Shown here in pieces: positions 14,713-23,932 of a stretch of DNA of 38,460 nt. The first letter of the stretch is position 1. Every line of letters begins with the position of its first letter. The DNA is from a virus: positions 1 through 38,460 of IMG/VR virus record IMGVR_UViG_3300010430_000213, one strand, 5' to 3'. Made by a program: the position numbers and the translations under genes. The notes beneath the pieces are model-generated. The model was given only the letters and a program-made list of their open reading frames with translations, searched no databases and was not told the origin of the DNA.

Positions 14713-16524
14713 TTAAAAAATTATCTGGTAACTCTTACTGCCGTCGTTAAAGAAGCCTGTATTTTCGCCGATAAAAGCGTACTTAGCTTTCTGCTCGTCG
14801 GTAGCCTCGTCGTAGTCTGGTAACTTTACCCATAACCCTACTTCTAAATCTGTAGTAAATGGGGTACTAACCGTAACGATATTACCTATTATAGATTCTA
14901 TCGTATGAACGCTATCAGGTAAATAGCTGCCAGCGGTAGGGTTACTTAAACCGTCTAAAGCGCCGTCTTTAAATAATAGTATACGGTCGCCTATTACTAG
15001 ACAAGCCGCGTCGTCTACTTCGAAAGAAGACTGATCTATTAAGTTAGTTATTTTAGGCGACGGCCCTATAAAGGGTATTCTAATACCTGTATAACTTGTA
15101 AATTCTAATTTATATGTAACTAAGGCTTTAGTTAGGTCGATACTTCTAGACATAACTTCTAACTGGTCGCTAAAACCTATAGTACCCCCCTGCTGCGGTA
15201 AGTACCTATGTACTACCTGTACGTTACTACCTATAGCAATATTACTTTTATCGAAATGGCACGTAAGAGTAACTTTACCTCTAGCAGTACTAAGCCTACC
15301 TAAAAGTCTGTTAGCTCTTTCGGTAGATATTATGCTGCCATTTTGCCCGCTAGTAACCGAAGGCATATCTAACTTTAATTCTTTTTTCTCGCCGAAAGTA
15401 GCTATACTGTCGGGGTCTGTAAATTTCTGAATAGTATTATATTTTCCAGTACTAAAATTATAGTCGTACTGGGCTACGATAACGTTAACTACCTTATCAG
15501 AAGTTAACCCCCATGTAGGCGTACCCCTAATACTAGATTCGTCTATAACTTGTACCGACTCGTTAAAGTCTACTTGATCTAAAAGGCTAATACCTATTTT
15601 AGAATTTAAAGTAATAAATCTAAGGTTAGTAGCTGGTAATAAAAACTTTTCTAAATATTTAAGCATATTGTTAGCGCCATAAACTAGAAGGCTATGTAGC
15701 TCGCCGAAAAAATACGAGTCTCTAGTAGCTTCGAAGTCGGCTATATCAATATTAGCGGGGTCGATACCTAAGCCCTGCTCGATAACGTCATAGGTAGGGT
15801 CGTTAGCGCCGTTACCTTCTTTAGATAAAAGTATCTGTAATAAAATGTCTACAGGGTTAACGGCGTTAAACTCAGTAACTTGGTAGACTGTATCGCCTAC
15901 GTCGTGGTCTGTAGCTGAAGAGCCAAAAATACCGCGCGAAAGTCCTGTAATAGTTTTACCATTACCGTCTAGCCCTGAGTAAGCCATAAACTCGCTACCA
16001 ACTTTTAAAAGTCCTGAAGGTCGCCAGCCTGTAGTATCAGTAATATCTATAGTAGTAGAAGCTGGTAAAATAAAAGTAGTAGAAATATCGTTACGAAATA
16101 AAGCAGGCTGCGCTATTAAATTAGATACTTCTTTAGAAATTATAGAATAACCATTAGCTATTTTAGTTACTGAAGTAATTTTAGTACGGGCTATTTCTAT
16201 ATAATCGCTAAAGTCGAAGCTGCCCGTTATATGTCCTACGTAAGCTATTAAGTCTTTCTCTAAAAATTGAGTATCGTCTAACATTATTTTACTAGAAGTT
16301 TTATTACCTTCGTACTCCATTAACTGAAAAGAGAAGGTACTAATAGGAGAGTTAGCCTTTCGTACGTCTACAGTTACGCCGTTAATACGCGGCTGTTTTA
16401 CCTGTAAAAATTCGCTAGTAATACTTAGCCCGCTATCAGGCTCTTTAATAGCGTAAAACTCGCCGTTAATATTTACGACTAAGTTAAGCTCTAAAGTTTT
16501 ATCTAACTCGTCTTCGTAAGCCAT
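14713..16524 (-). CDS. Tail tip / baseplate hub-like protein (603 aa)
   Basis: Placed directly after the distal tail gene with a one-base overlap, as tail-tip (Tal or hub) genes are in siphoviruses. An internal unit, TDTTGW followed by GLLKVGSEFMAYSG and ITGLSRGIFG (about residues 160-205), is a motif I associate with phage tail and baseplate proteins. The middle region (about 220-470) has hub-like alternation of strands. No lytic-enzyme motif is visible. The assignment rests mainly on position and this internal unit. Confidence 0.7.
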   Translation of the reverse strand: MAYEDELDKTLELNLVVNINGEFYAIKEPDSGLSITSEFLQVKQPRINGVTVDVRKANSPISTFSFQLMEYEGNKTSSKIMLDDTQFLEKDLIAYVGHITGSFDFSDYIEIARTKITSVTKIANGYSIISKEVSNLIAQPALFRNDISTTFILPASTTIDITDTTGWRPSGLLKVGSEFMAYSGLDGNGKTITGLSRGIFGSSATDHDVGDTVYQVTEFNAVNPVDILLQILLSKEGNGANDPTYDVIEQGLGIDPANIDIADFEATRDSYFFGELHSLLVYGANNMLKYLEKFLLPATNLRFITLNSKIGISLLDQVDFNESVQVIDESSIRGTPTWGLTSDKVVNVIVAQYDYNFSTGKYNTIQKFTDPDSIATFGEKKELKLDMPSVTSGQNGSIISTERANRLLGRLSTARGKVTLTCHFDKSNIAIGSNVQVVHRYLPQQGGTIGFSDQLEVMSRSIDLTKALVTYKLEFTSYTGIRIPFIGPSPKITNLIDQSSFEVDDAACLVIGDRILLFKDGALDGLSNPTAGSYLPDSVHTIESIIGNIVTVSTPFTTDLEVGLWVKLPDYDEATDEQKAKYAFIGENTGFFNDGSKSYQIIF

Positions 16525-17480
16525 TAAATTACCCTACTCATTTTTATACTAAAGTCATACTCGAAGTCTTTAGTATCGGGGGTTAGTACCTCGTCTACGC
16601 CGCCAGTTAAAGCGAAGTTAAAAGCGTCGTCTACTATTTCAGAGCCGCCCGATATTACCGAAGCTGTATTAATTGGGTTACTAGTATTCCAGTCTAGTAC
16701 TAACTCGTCTACGTCTTTCGAAGGCGTACCTAGTGTTCTATAGATAGCGTACTTATTAAAGTCGCCCCCATGCTGTACCTGAAATGTACCTAGATGGTAA
16801 GTCCAGCCGTCGCCATGTAGTACGGGAAAGTCGCCCAAATTAAAAGCAGTAGTACCTACCCATTTAGCCACTGAATTCCATATAACGGTAATTTGCTGGT
16901 TAGAATCTCTATGCTGTACCATATAGACGCTATCACTATAAAGCTCGCCAGTTAAAGGCTCTCTAGTAAAACCGCCAGACGCTTCGCCAGTAAAATTAAT
17001 TAAGTTACCCGCTGCCCCTTCGTTATCGGCTAATATATTTACAATACCGCCTGCGCCCGCAGGGGTATCATTGTACTCTGCTGTCTCGGCGGGGGTTACT
17101 ATGTCGCCAGTAGAAGGGATAATAGCAGGTATGGGGCGCGATAATTTAAAGCCCTTACCTTCTAACTCCATTTCTTCGTACTCTACTTCGTCACTATGTA
17201 TAAAATAATTAAATTTACCGCCTCTAGCTGCGTGGTTATTTACAAAGTCTACCATAGCTTCTTTTATTTCTTTCGATTGAAAAATAAAATCTATATCGTA
17301 AATTTTCCTAACATAATTATGCGCAGTTTGGCGCTGCCCATTGTTAGAAGAAGTAACTGTAGAGCTATGCTTGTAACTTTCGCCGATGGGGTCGCCTTCA
17401 GGGGGCGAGTCGAAAGTTATAGACTTCGGGGTTAATGTATTTAATTCTATGTATTCTATCTTAGGTATAAAGTTAGCCAT
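16524..17480 (-). CDS. Distal-tail-like protein with an inserted domain (318 aa)
   Basis: It follows the tape measure gene, the usual place of the distal tail protein. The N-terminal 120 residues (YVRKIYDIDFIFQSKEIKEA) and the last 15 (KDFEYDFSIKMSRVI) look like two halves of one beta-sandwich. They are split by about 180 residues of Gly/Asn-rich insert from about residue 130. Insertions of carbohydrate-binding domains into Dit proteins are known in other siphoviruses, so host binding is a reasonable inference. Confidence 0.65.
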   Translation of the reverse strand: MANFIPKIEYIELNTLTPKSITFDSPPEGDPIGESYKHSSTVTSSNNGQRQTAHNYVRKIYDIDFIFQSKEIKEAMVDFVNNHAARGGKFNYFIHSDEVEYEEMELEGKGFKLSRPIPAIIPSTGDIVTPAETAEYNDTPAGAGGIVNILADNEGAAGNLINFTGEASGGFTREPLTGELYSDSVYMVQHRDSNQQITVIWNSVAKWVGTTAFNLGDFPVLHGDGWTYHLGTFQVQHGGDFNKYAIYRTLGTPSKDVDELVLDWNTSNPINTASVISGGSEIVDDAFNFALTGGVDEVLTPDTKDFEYDFSIKMSRVI

Positions 17481-17481
17481 T

Positions 17482-19950
17482 TTATATTACCCTTAACTCT
17501 TTATTTCTAAACTCCTGCGCGTCGTTTATAGAGTCTATTAAGTTATCTACTGCTGAGTCGTCTAATAATACAGGGTTATTAATAGTAATATTAGTACCCC
17601 CGCCGCCTAGACTATCGCTATTAATAGCATTAAAGAGCGTACCTTGCTGGCGCTGGTTTAGTACAGCTTCACCCGCGTTACCTCTAAACAATGTACGGTC
17701 GCCCGTTGCTGAGTTACCCCCTAAAATACCGCCTTCTTGAAAGCCTCTAATAGTAGAAGCTGCAATAGCCGCTAAAGATAAAGAAGTATTAGCAGTAATT
17801 AAAGACTGTAAAGTACCTTGAGTAATACCGAATACCCCTAAAGCTGCAGGCCCAGCAGCCGCAGCCGCGCCAGTAGCCGCCGCCGTAGCGTTAGCTCTAG
17901 CTTGCCCGTCTGCTATTAAAACCTGAGCAGCAGCCGCAGCTTTAGCTAATAGAAAGCCTACCTTAGTCTGCTTACCAGCTATAGCGTTAATAGCGTTAGC
18001 AGTATTAGAAGCTATATCTATAGCTGCCTGATCTGCTAATAAATCTAACTTAGCTTTCGCTTGCCTTGCTTTAGTGTCTTCTTTACGTGCTTTATCTCTT
18101 AATTTTCTTAGGGCTATCTGCTGTTTTTCTTCGCCCTTTAAGCCTTGTATTCTAGCTACTTCTCTAGCAGCTTCTTCTTTCCCTAGTTTATCCTGTAGGT
18201 ATTGAAAGTCTATCTCGTCGTCTAGCGCTCGCTGCTCTGCTGCTGCTAGTTTAGCTTCTTGCTCGAAGGTCGCTTTATCTACGTCTAACTCTCTTAGTAC
18301 GTCGTAAAGCTCTTTCTTTTTTTCTTTAGTTAATTCGTTATCGGCGTCAGTCTGAGCCTGTAGCTCGTTATTATGTAGCGCCTGAATACTTCTAAGGTTA
18401 GCTAACTGCCCTTCTAGCTCTGCCTTTCTCGCGTCGAAGGCTTCAGGCGTACTAAAAATAGAAGTTAATAAAGGGTCGTCGTTACTAGCTTTTAGACTTT
18501 CTAGCTGAGCTTCTACGTCTTTAATAGCTTTAGCGGGGTCGATACCTTGCAGGCTATCTAGTTTTTCTCTAGTTACGTCTAGCTCTTCGTTAAGTCTACC
18601 TAGTCTATTATCTGCTAGAGCGCTATTAAGTTTTACAATATTAGGGAATAGCCCGTCGCTACCGCCTAGAAAGTTGTTAACTATCTTAGTAGTATTAGCT
18701 ACGTCTTCGGCTGTAGAAGAAAGTCCTTTTAACTCTGCGTTAGCTTTCTCTAATGGAGTACTAGCGTTTAGCTTCTCTAAAAAAGCGGTATAGGTACTAA
18801 GTACAATATTAAAAGACGGCGCTAACTCACCTACTAAACTTCTAGTTAAATTACTAAAAGCATTTTGAAATAGTTTTATACGTGAGTCTGTAGTCTCTAA
18901 CGACTTACTAAACTCGTCGTTAAGAGCGGTAGCATTTTCTAACTCTTTATTAGCTAATGATAAAGCTCTATCGAATTCGCTAGTATTAGAGGCTAGTACA
19001 GGTAGTACCTTCGCTACTCTAATACCTTTAATATCTAGCTGCGCTAAAGTATTTACAATATTACCGCCCGACTGTTTTATACCGTCTAACCCTGCTACGA
19101 AATTTCTAAAAAGTTTAGTAGGCTCGTCGCCGAATTGCTTTTTAATCTGGTCGCCAGTCATACCAGTAATACGCTCTAGTATCTGCATACTCTTACCGCC
19201 CGACTCTATGGCGTTATTTATCCCTTGGAAAGTTTTAGTTAAAACCCCGCCCGCTTCTTCGGCTCTTACCCCGAAGCTCCTAAGCGTCGCCCCTAAAGCT
19301 GCGGCTTCTGCTGAACTAACCCCAAATTGCGCGGTAGCTCTAGCTACTTCGTTAGTCATTAAAACTATCTCGGCTTCTGTAGCTGCGAAGTTATTACCTA
19401 GAGAAACGATAACACTAGCGAAGGTATCAATATCGTCTACGCCTTCTTTCGTTACTGTTAAAATTCTAGTTAATGTAGTCGCGGCTTGGTCGCCTTGAAT
19501 ATTTGAGACTCTACCTAGTTTAGCTATAGTCTCGGCGAAGTTAGTTAAGTTTTTTACGCCCTTTACGCCGAGCTGCCCCGCCGCTGTACTGATAGATAAT
19601 AACTCTTTCGTAGAAGCGGGAATAGTTTTAGTTAAGTTAGTAATATTATCGGCTAACTCTGTTATTTCTTCTTCGGTTAGGTTAGCAGTCTTAGCGGTAT
19701 TGATTAAGCCAGTCTCGAAGTCTCTAAAGCCTTGTACCGCTTCGTTAAATTGGCTTCGTAAAGCTGCCCCAAAATTAACCGCGATAATAGAAGAAAGATT
19801 AGCTTTTAAAACGTCGCCGAATACTGAAGCCTGCTTAGTAGCTTTCGTAGCAGTTTTACCCACGTCGGTTAAGCCTTTCGATAAAGCCTGCATAGTTTTT
19901 AGAGCGTCCTTACCGTCTAGCTCTATTTCCATTTTAATAGAATTAGCCAT
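17482..19950 (-). CDS. Tail tape measure protein (TP901-type)
   Basis: The longest gene, 822 residues. It opens with a helical region, then a conserved TP901-like core (AAGQLGVKGVKNLTNFAETI, about residues 127-146). Long coiled-coil stretches follow (residues 400-640), then a hydrophobic Ala/Gly-rich segment near 660-740. The tail ends with GDRTLFRGNAGEAVLNQRQQ, typical of phage tape measures. Its length sets the tail length; at about 1.5 angstrom per residue this predicts a tail near 120 nm. It lies between the frameshifted chaperone genes and the distal tail gene, as expected. Confidence 0.93.
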   Translation of the reverse strand: MANSIKMEIELDGKDALKTMQALSKGLTDVGKTATKATKQASVFGDVLKANLSSIIAVNFGAALRSQFNEAVQGFRDFETGLINTAKTANLTEEEITELADNITNLTKTIPASTKELLSISTAAGQLGVKGVKNLTNFAETIAKLGRVSNIQGDQAATTLTRILTVTKEGVDDIDTFASVIVSLGNNFAATEAEIVLMTNEVARATAQFGVSSAEAAALGATLRSFGVRAEEAGGVLTKTFQGINNAIESGGKSMQILERITGMTGDQIKKQFGDEPTKLFRNFVAGLDGIKQSGGNIVNTLAQLDIKGIRVAKVLPVLASNTSEFDRALSLANKELENATALNDEFSKSLETTDSRIKLFQNAFSNLTRSLVGELAPSFNIVLSTYTAFLEKLNASTPLEKANAELKGLSSTAEDVANTTKIVNNFLGGSDGLFPNIVKLNSALADNRLGRLNEELDVTREKLDSLQGIDPAKAIKDVEAQLESLKASNDDPLLTSIFSTPEAFDARKAELEGQLANLRSIQALHNNELQAQTDADNELTKEKKKELYDVLRELDVDKATFEQEAKLAAAEQRALDDEIDFQYLQDKLGKEEAAREVARIQGLKGEEKQQIALRKLRDKARKEDTKARQAKAKLDLLADQAAIDIASNTANAINAIAGKQTKVGFLLAKAAAAAQVLIADGQARANATAAATGAAAAAGPAALGVFGITQGTLQSLITANTSLSLAAIAASTIRGFQEGGILGGNSATGDRTLFRGNAGEAVLNQRQQGTLFNAINSDSLGGGGTNITINNPVLLDDSAVDNLIDSINDAQEFRNKELRVI

Positions 19951-19952
19951 AA
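19951..19952. other. Tight junction between chaperone extension and tape measure
   Basis: Only two bases separate the stop of the frameshift extension from the start of the tape measure gene, consistent with translational coupling of the fusion chaperone and its substrate. Confidence 0.5.
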
Positions 19953-20309
19953 CTATTTACCGTCCTTAACCTTTATTTTTTCATTTCGCCGCTGCTCTAT
20001 GATATTAAATATATCTATAATTTTAGCTGGCTGCTCTGCTAGAGTACCCTTAAATGGTAGCATACCTTTCTCATAGAAGCTAAAAGCCTCTAGTAGAAAG
20101 TCCATACTATTATTATAGTTACCTATGCAGCTTTTATATAGTACATTTTCTATTTTATATACCCTAGTAGAATAGTCGTAGCAGCCTTTAGGCTTTCTTT
20201 TCGCGGCTTTATTAATTTCTTTATAAGATGCTGCGCATTGATTACAATTGAATTTTTTAGGCTCTAGAGCTACTTCTAGCCCTGCTATTAGATAGACGTA
20301 CTCGCCCAT
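19953..20309 (-). CDS. Tail assembly chaperone, frameshift-extension part (GT-type)
   Basis: This frame continues open upstream of its first ATG to the slippery site at 20384-20390, where it joins the preceding gene by a -1 shift. The extension adds 25 residues (starting VINAHTVSDLWLF) plus these 118, giving a fusion of about 291 residues. The part here has a CNQCAASYKEI segment. No convincing ribosome site precedes the internal ATG at 20309, so it is probably made only as the fusion. Such fusions guide tail tube assembly around the tape measure and are absent from the virion. Confidence 0.8.
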   Translation of the reverse strand: MGEYVYLIAGLEVALEPKKFNCNQCAASYKEINKAAKRKPKGCYDYSTRVYKIENVLYKSCIGNYNNSMDFLLEAFSFYEKGMLPFKGTLAEQPAKIIDIFNIIEQRRNEKIKVKDGK

Positions 20310-20380
20310 AGTTAACCCTGATTTATCGCTAATTTCGTTAGAAATAAATAGCCATAGGTCGCTTACAGTATGGGCGTTAA

Positions 20381-20827
20381 TTACTTTTTTTTAGTACCGC
20401 TTTTTTTAGGGGGTATTACTTCTACGCCCTCGATAGGCTTACCGCTTACAGGGTCTAGGATAGCTTCAGGTATGTTAGCCCCTAGCTCTGAAGCGATATA
20501 AAGTAACTTATCACTTAGGGGGCAAGCTAGTAACTCGTTAACGCATTTATCGGTTAGCTCGTCTATACCTTGCTCGAATTCTAATTTATAAGGCTTACCG
20601 TCTTCGTTAGATAGTCCTTTAACTTCTTTAAGAGCATACTTTAAATTATAAAAACAACTTAACCCGACGTCTAAAGAAAGGTTACCCTGCATATATCTAG
20701 TAGAAGCTGAAGCTACTTTATTTCTTTCGAAATAAGTAAGCTGCCTAAATTTTAAAATTAATTTTTCTTTCGCGCTTGCCTTAATAGTTATCGAGTACTC
20801 TCTACCCATAGGCTGTACAGTTATCAT
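20381..20827 (-). CDS. Tail assembly chaperone, short form (G-type)
   Basis: A 148-residue protein between the major tail tube and tape measure genes, the fixed place of G/GT chaperones. The body is helical (FRQLTYFERNKVASASTRYM). It ends in a Pro/Lys-rich stretch (IPPKKSGTKKK) over an A-rich slippery run, with the stop codon directly after. A terminator between it and the tail tube gene lowers its expression relative to the tube protein. Confidence 0.82.
   Translation of the reverse strand: MITVQPMGREYSITIKASAKEKLILKFRQLTYFERNKVASASTRYMQGNLSLDVGLSCFYNLKYALKEVKGLSNEDGKPYKLEFEQGIDELTDKCVNELLACPLSDKLLYIASELGANIPEAILDPVSGKPIEGVEVIPPKKSGTKKK
20384..20390 (-). other. Programmed -1 ribosomal frameshift site (A AAA AAG)
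   Basis: On the minus strand the end of the G frame reads ACT AAA AAA AAG TAA. The heptamer A AAA AAG, identical to the E. coli dnaX slippery sequence, lies immediately before the stop. A -1 shift there continues as GTA ATT AAC GCC and is open and in frame with the GT part. In the -1 frame a TAA (AC TAA) lies just upstream, so an earlier slip on the nearby seven-A run at 20401-20407 would be non-productive. Confidence 0.85.
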
Positions 20828-20842
20828 AGTTAACCCCCTTAT

Positions 20843-20872
20843 AAAAAAATAGCCCTAAATTCTTAGGGCTAT
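20843..20872 (-). terminator. Rho-independent terminator after the tail tube gene
   Basis: Ten-base perfect stem (ATAGCCCTAA/TTAGGGCTAT) with a four-base loop, followed on the minus strand by a run of seven T. It lies between the abundant tail tube gene and the chaperone and tape measure genes, so it should reduce the downstream message. Confidence 0.88.
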
Positions 20873-20904
20873 TATATCTATTTAATTTCTGAAATGTACA
20901 GGGC

Positions 20905-22095
20905 TTAAATAAAGGCTAGAAAGATAGTATCGTTACCAGCGTCTCTATGAGCCGTACCATTAATGGCGTCGGTTAAAATACCGTCTTCGTCGCCTGTAGT
21001 AATTTCTGGAATTCTACAGTTAGGCATATAGAAAGCTACTACCTGTTCTTTCTCGTCTTCAGAAGCGCCGTAGTTATTAGAGCTACCAAAAATAGAAAAA
21101 CCTGTATTGTCTTCGAATAGTTCGAATAAATCTACGTCGTCATTTTCCATATAGGGGTTAATAGTAAAGCCCACTTGAAATTTTGTAACTCTGCTCGATA
21201 TTTTTCCTGAGCAAGAAGCGGTAGAAGTCAAAAACCCTAGAGTATTCGTAAAAGAAATACTTAAAGAGTTTAGAGTTAACTCGGTAGCGTCTTTATAAAC
21301 TTTAGAGCATAACACTACTGGCGGCTCTGCCCCTTCTTGAGAGTCGTAAGCTGGGTCGAAAAGCGGCGTACCTACTTCTCTAGCGAAGTCTAAACCTTCA
21401 AGGCTAAAAGACATTTCTGGTAACTGTCCTGTAGCGAAGTTAGCAAGCTCGGCGCTTACTGGTCGCATACCTATAGCTTTCTCTCTAATTTCGCCGCCTA
21501 AATAATTCGTTACCGATAAAGTAGGCTGTCCTGATTTATGGTAAAACTGCGTAGAAGCTGAAATTTTCACGTTGTCAGAAAATGCAGACCCATACGGTAC
21601 GAGAAGAGTAATACTTTCAATACCGAAAGTACTGTCTACTTCTACGATAGGACTAACATGATCTACGCCAGCAATTTCGGATTGCTTAACTTTTACGATA
21701 TGTCCTTTCTTATACTGTAGCTCTTCGCCGCCAGTTAAGAAAAGTTTAGTAGTCGTATGGCTAGTTAAAGAAGTCCTTTCTAGTAGCGCGTCCTTACCCC
21801 CTAGAAGAGCTTCGTAAAGCGCTGCCGTTTCTGGCTCGTCGCCTTCGTTAGCCCCTGCTTTAAATTCAGTCGGTACAGTACCAGCCATGCTTTTTTGCCC
21901 GACCCTACTAACTACCGTTTCTACTGTAGAAGTACGATTATTTCTTTCTAATAATTCTTTAGTCGGTACGAATTCTAACCCGTCTGATAAAACTTCAGCA
22001 GCAGAAGCGCCCGCTTGCTCAGCTTGATATACGCCCTCGGTAGCTTCTTTCTCGATAAATACGCTGCCGTCGTCTTTTACTAATCCATAACCCAT
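20905..22095 (-). CDS. Major tail (tube) protein
   Basis: A 396-residue tail tube protein. The N-terminus (YGLVKDDGSVFIEKEATEGVY) and the EFVPTKELLERNN and AGTVPTEFKAG segments match phage tail tube proteins that begin with a conserved loop and a strand. It is larger than a minimal tube protein, so extra surface domains are likely (residues 200-330). It is followed by a strong terminator, as expected for one of the two most abundant virion proteins, and preceded by the tail terminator gene. The name rests on position plus this N-terminal pattern. Confidence 0.83.
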   Translation of the reverse strand: MGYGLVKDDGSVFIEKEATEGVYQAEQAGASAAEVLSDGLEFVPTKELLERNNRTSTVETVVSRVGQKSMAGTVPTEFKAGANEGDEPETAALYEALLGGKDALLERTSLTSHTTTKLFLTGGEELQYKKGHIVKVKQSEIAGVDHVSPIVEVDSTFGIESITLLVPYGSAFSDNVKISASTQFYHKSGQPTLSVTNYLGGEIREKAIGMRPVSAELANFATGQLPEMSFSLEGLDFAREVGTPLFDPAYDSQEGAEPPVVLCSKVYKDATELTLNSLSISFTNTLGFLTSTASCSGKISSRVTKFQVGFTINPYMENDDVDLFELFEDNTGFSIFGSSNNYGASEDEKEQVVAFYMPNCRIPEITTGDEDGILTDAINGTAHRDAGNDTIFLAFI

Positions 22096-22107
22096 TTTAT
22101 AACTCCT

Positions 22108-22572
22108 TTAACAATTATTTCTAAATCTATATGTATATTCGAAATTAGCTCTTAAAACTACTGTACTATTTTCGTCGAAATGCTCAGGCGTTTCGAAACT
22201 AATGCCACTAATTAAGAGTACTCTATAACCAGACGTAGGTAAAGCTAACTGCTTTTTTTGAAGGTCTTTTAAAATACAGTGAGCGGCTGTATAAAGGCTC
22301 TGCAATGCGTTAGCCTGAGCGCTATCGTCGTCTTTATTCATATAATCAGTAGTTAGTATTAACTGAAAAGTATGCTCCATAGTTGTAAAGCCTAGAGCAG
22401 AGCCTTCTTTAAAAGTCGCGTCTTCAGGTATAAAGCCATACCTTTTAGATAAGCCCCTTTCTGAATTTTTTAAAATATCGTATTCATAATCTAACCTAGA
22501 AAAATCAGGTATAAGAACGTCTATTACGTTTTTAGTTTCGTCGATAATTTCTTTTACAATATCTACCGCCAT
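22108..22572 (-). CDS. Tail terminator / completion-like protein (154 aa)
   Basis: A 154-residue alpha/beta protein immediately upstream of the tail tube gene, the usual place of the tail terminator (gpU-like). It carries an N-terminal helix (IVKEIIDETKNVIDVLIPD), central strands (EHTFQLILTTDY) and a C-terminal strand (VLRANFEYTYRF), consistent with that fold. Its start overlaps the upstream gene by ten bases. Confidence 0.65.
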   Translation of the reverse strand: MAVDIVKEIIDETKNVIDVLIPDFSRLDYEYDILKNSERGLSKRYGFIPEDATFKEGSALGFTTMEHTFQLILTTDYMNKDDDSAQANALQSLYTAAHCILKDLQKKQLALPTSGYRVLLISGISFETPEHFDENSTVVLRANFEYTYRFRNNC

Positions 22573-23399
22573 ACTAAACTCGTAGAAGTAGTTATATAAT
22601 TTTCTCCGTCGTCTAGTACGCCGTCGTCGTCAGTATCTAACTGAAGGTAGAATAGATTAAACATAGTATGGAAAGAGCGCTCGTAACGTAGCCCCTGCCT
22701 TTCCCATTTATCGTTTTCGTCGTCGCTTAACTCGTCTAAGTAAATCATAGAAAGAGTTTTATAAAGGCTAGCCTGCCTTAGCTGCTCAGGCTCTAATAAA
22801 TCATACTCGTTAATATCTGAAAATTTAATACCTTCAGTTACTAAAGGGTTATTTTTATCGGCGTTACTTATTTTTCTATTACCCTTATTTCTTAGTAATT
22901 GAATAATATCTTTTCTAGCCTGCTCATGTTTTAAAACCCACGAAGCGCCGTTATTAAATTTAGATACTACGTTAGAGCGTACCCCTTCTAAATCTAAATC
23001 GTTAGAAAGTAGTACCCCCATGCCTTGTATTTTCGTACCGACACTATGACTAGTATCGGTTTTTAATCTAATAAAAAATTTCGTTTCGCTGTCTACTTCT
23101 GCGGCTTTCCAGTTAGAAGGTTTTTCAAAAAATAAAAAACCAGACTTAGAGAAGTCTTCGCTTTCATCTAGTAAAGTATTTAACGGCTGCCATATAGACC
23201 CGTCGTAATACTCGGCAGACATAACGCCCCCGCTGGTATTCTTAACTTCTAGCTCTACGTAAAACTGCTTAAATGGTTTATAGTGCCCTACGTATATATA
23301 TTCTAATTCTTGTAACTCGATAGCAGCAGAGGCCGTACCGAAGTCTTTAAGTTTTTTACTATAATCTGTACCGTCGTATTTTATTGTTAAAAAGCTCAT
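22563..23399 (-). CDS. Virion protein with a calcium-loop-like motif (278 aa)
   Basis: Unrecognised structural protein. The first half is a beta-sandwich-like domain (SAEYYDGSIWQPLN). The second half is helical with ARKDIIQLLRNKGNRKI and SLYKTLSMIYLDELSDDEND, recalling head-tail connector helices. Near the C-terminus, residues 255-263 (DTDDDGVLD) form a DxDxDGxxxD-type calcium-binding loop. Its position between head and tail genes suggests a neck or adaptor role. Confidence 0.6.
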   Translation of the reverse strand: MSFLTIKYDGTDYSKKLKDFGTASAAIELQELEYIYVGHYKPFKQFYVELEVKNTSGGVMSAEYYDGSIWQPLNTLLDESEDFSKSGFLFFEKPSNWKAAEVDSETKFFIRLKTDTSHSVGTKIQGMGVLLSNDLDLEGVRSNVVSKFNNGASWVLKHEQARKDIIQLLRNKGNRKISNADKNNPLVTEGIKFSDINEYDLLEPEQLRQASLYKTLSMIYLDELSDDENDKWERQGLRYERSFHTMFNLFYLQLDTDDDGVLDDGENYITTSTSLVWR

Positions 23400-23932
23400 A
23401 TCTTTACCTTATTTATGTACTCTTCAGTTTTAGATAACTGCTCTAGCTTCGTTATAATATGATCTGGTCTTACGAAGTCTAGGGGTCTATTAAATTGTAC
23501 CCCGAAAAGCCTAAGAGTAAAAGCCGCCGACTCAGAGCATATCGTACTATAAGCGCCGTCTTTAAATAAGTTAGCTAAATTTTTGATGAAATTAATATTT
23601 AATTTTTCGCCTAGGTCGTATATTAATACACCGATAATATTAAGCCCTGAGTATGGAGCTTGTAAGCGGTCATTAATTTTTGAAAGAATACCCCTAAACC
23701 GCATTTCGGTACAATCTATCTCGTACTCTTCTACTATCCTATTACCTCTAGCGTACCATTTATCTATAAGCATTTTATGGGCTTCGCCATGGCTAGACTC
23801 GCTAATAATAGCCTGCTTAGTAAATGGGTCTTCGTACCTAGTATAGATATGGTTATATGATTTTTTTATGTACTTTCTAATAAGCCAGCTAAAAATATAA
23901 TTACTCTTAGAGGCTCCTATATAAAGTTTCAT
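23396..23932 (-). CDS. Permuted NlpC/P60-like papain-fold enzyme (178 aa)
   Basis: The order is His first (YNHIY, His28), then Cys (STICSESAA, Cys132), ending in FVRPDHI. This is the circularly permuted papain-like arrangement of the YiiX/LRAT group. A hydrophobic helix pair (YSGLNIIGVLIYDLG) lies between them. Members are amidases or peptidases acting on peptidoglycan or acyl groups. It is embedded among virion genes with four-base and one-base overlaps, so it may be virion-borne and help the tail cross the cell wall. The fold call is moderate; the substrate is unknown. Confidence 0.72.
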   Translation of the reverse strand: MKLYIGASKSNYIFSWLIRKYIKKSYNHIYTRYEDPFTKQAIISESSHGEAHKMLIDKWYARGNRIVEEYEIDCTEMRFRGILSKINDRLQAPYSGLNIIGVLIYDLGEKLNINFIKNLANLFKDGAYSTICSESAAFTLRLFGVQFNRPLDFVRPDHIITKLEQLSKTEEYINKVKI

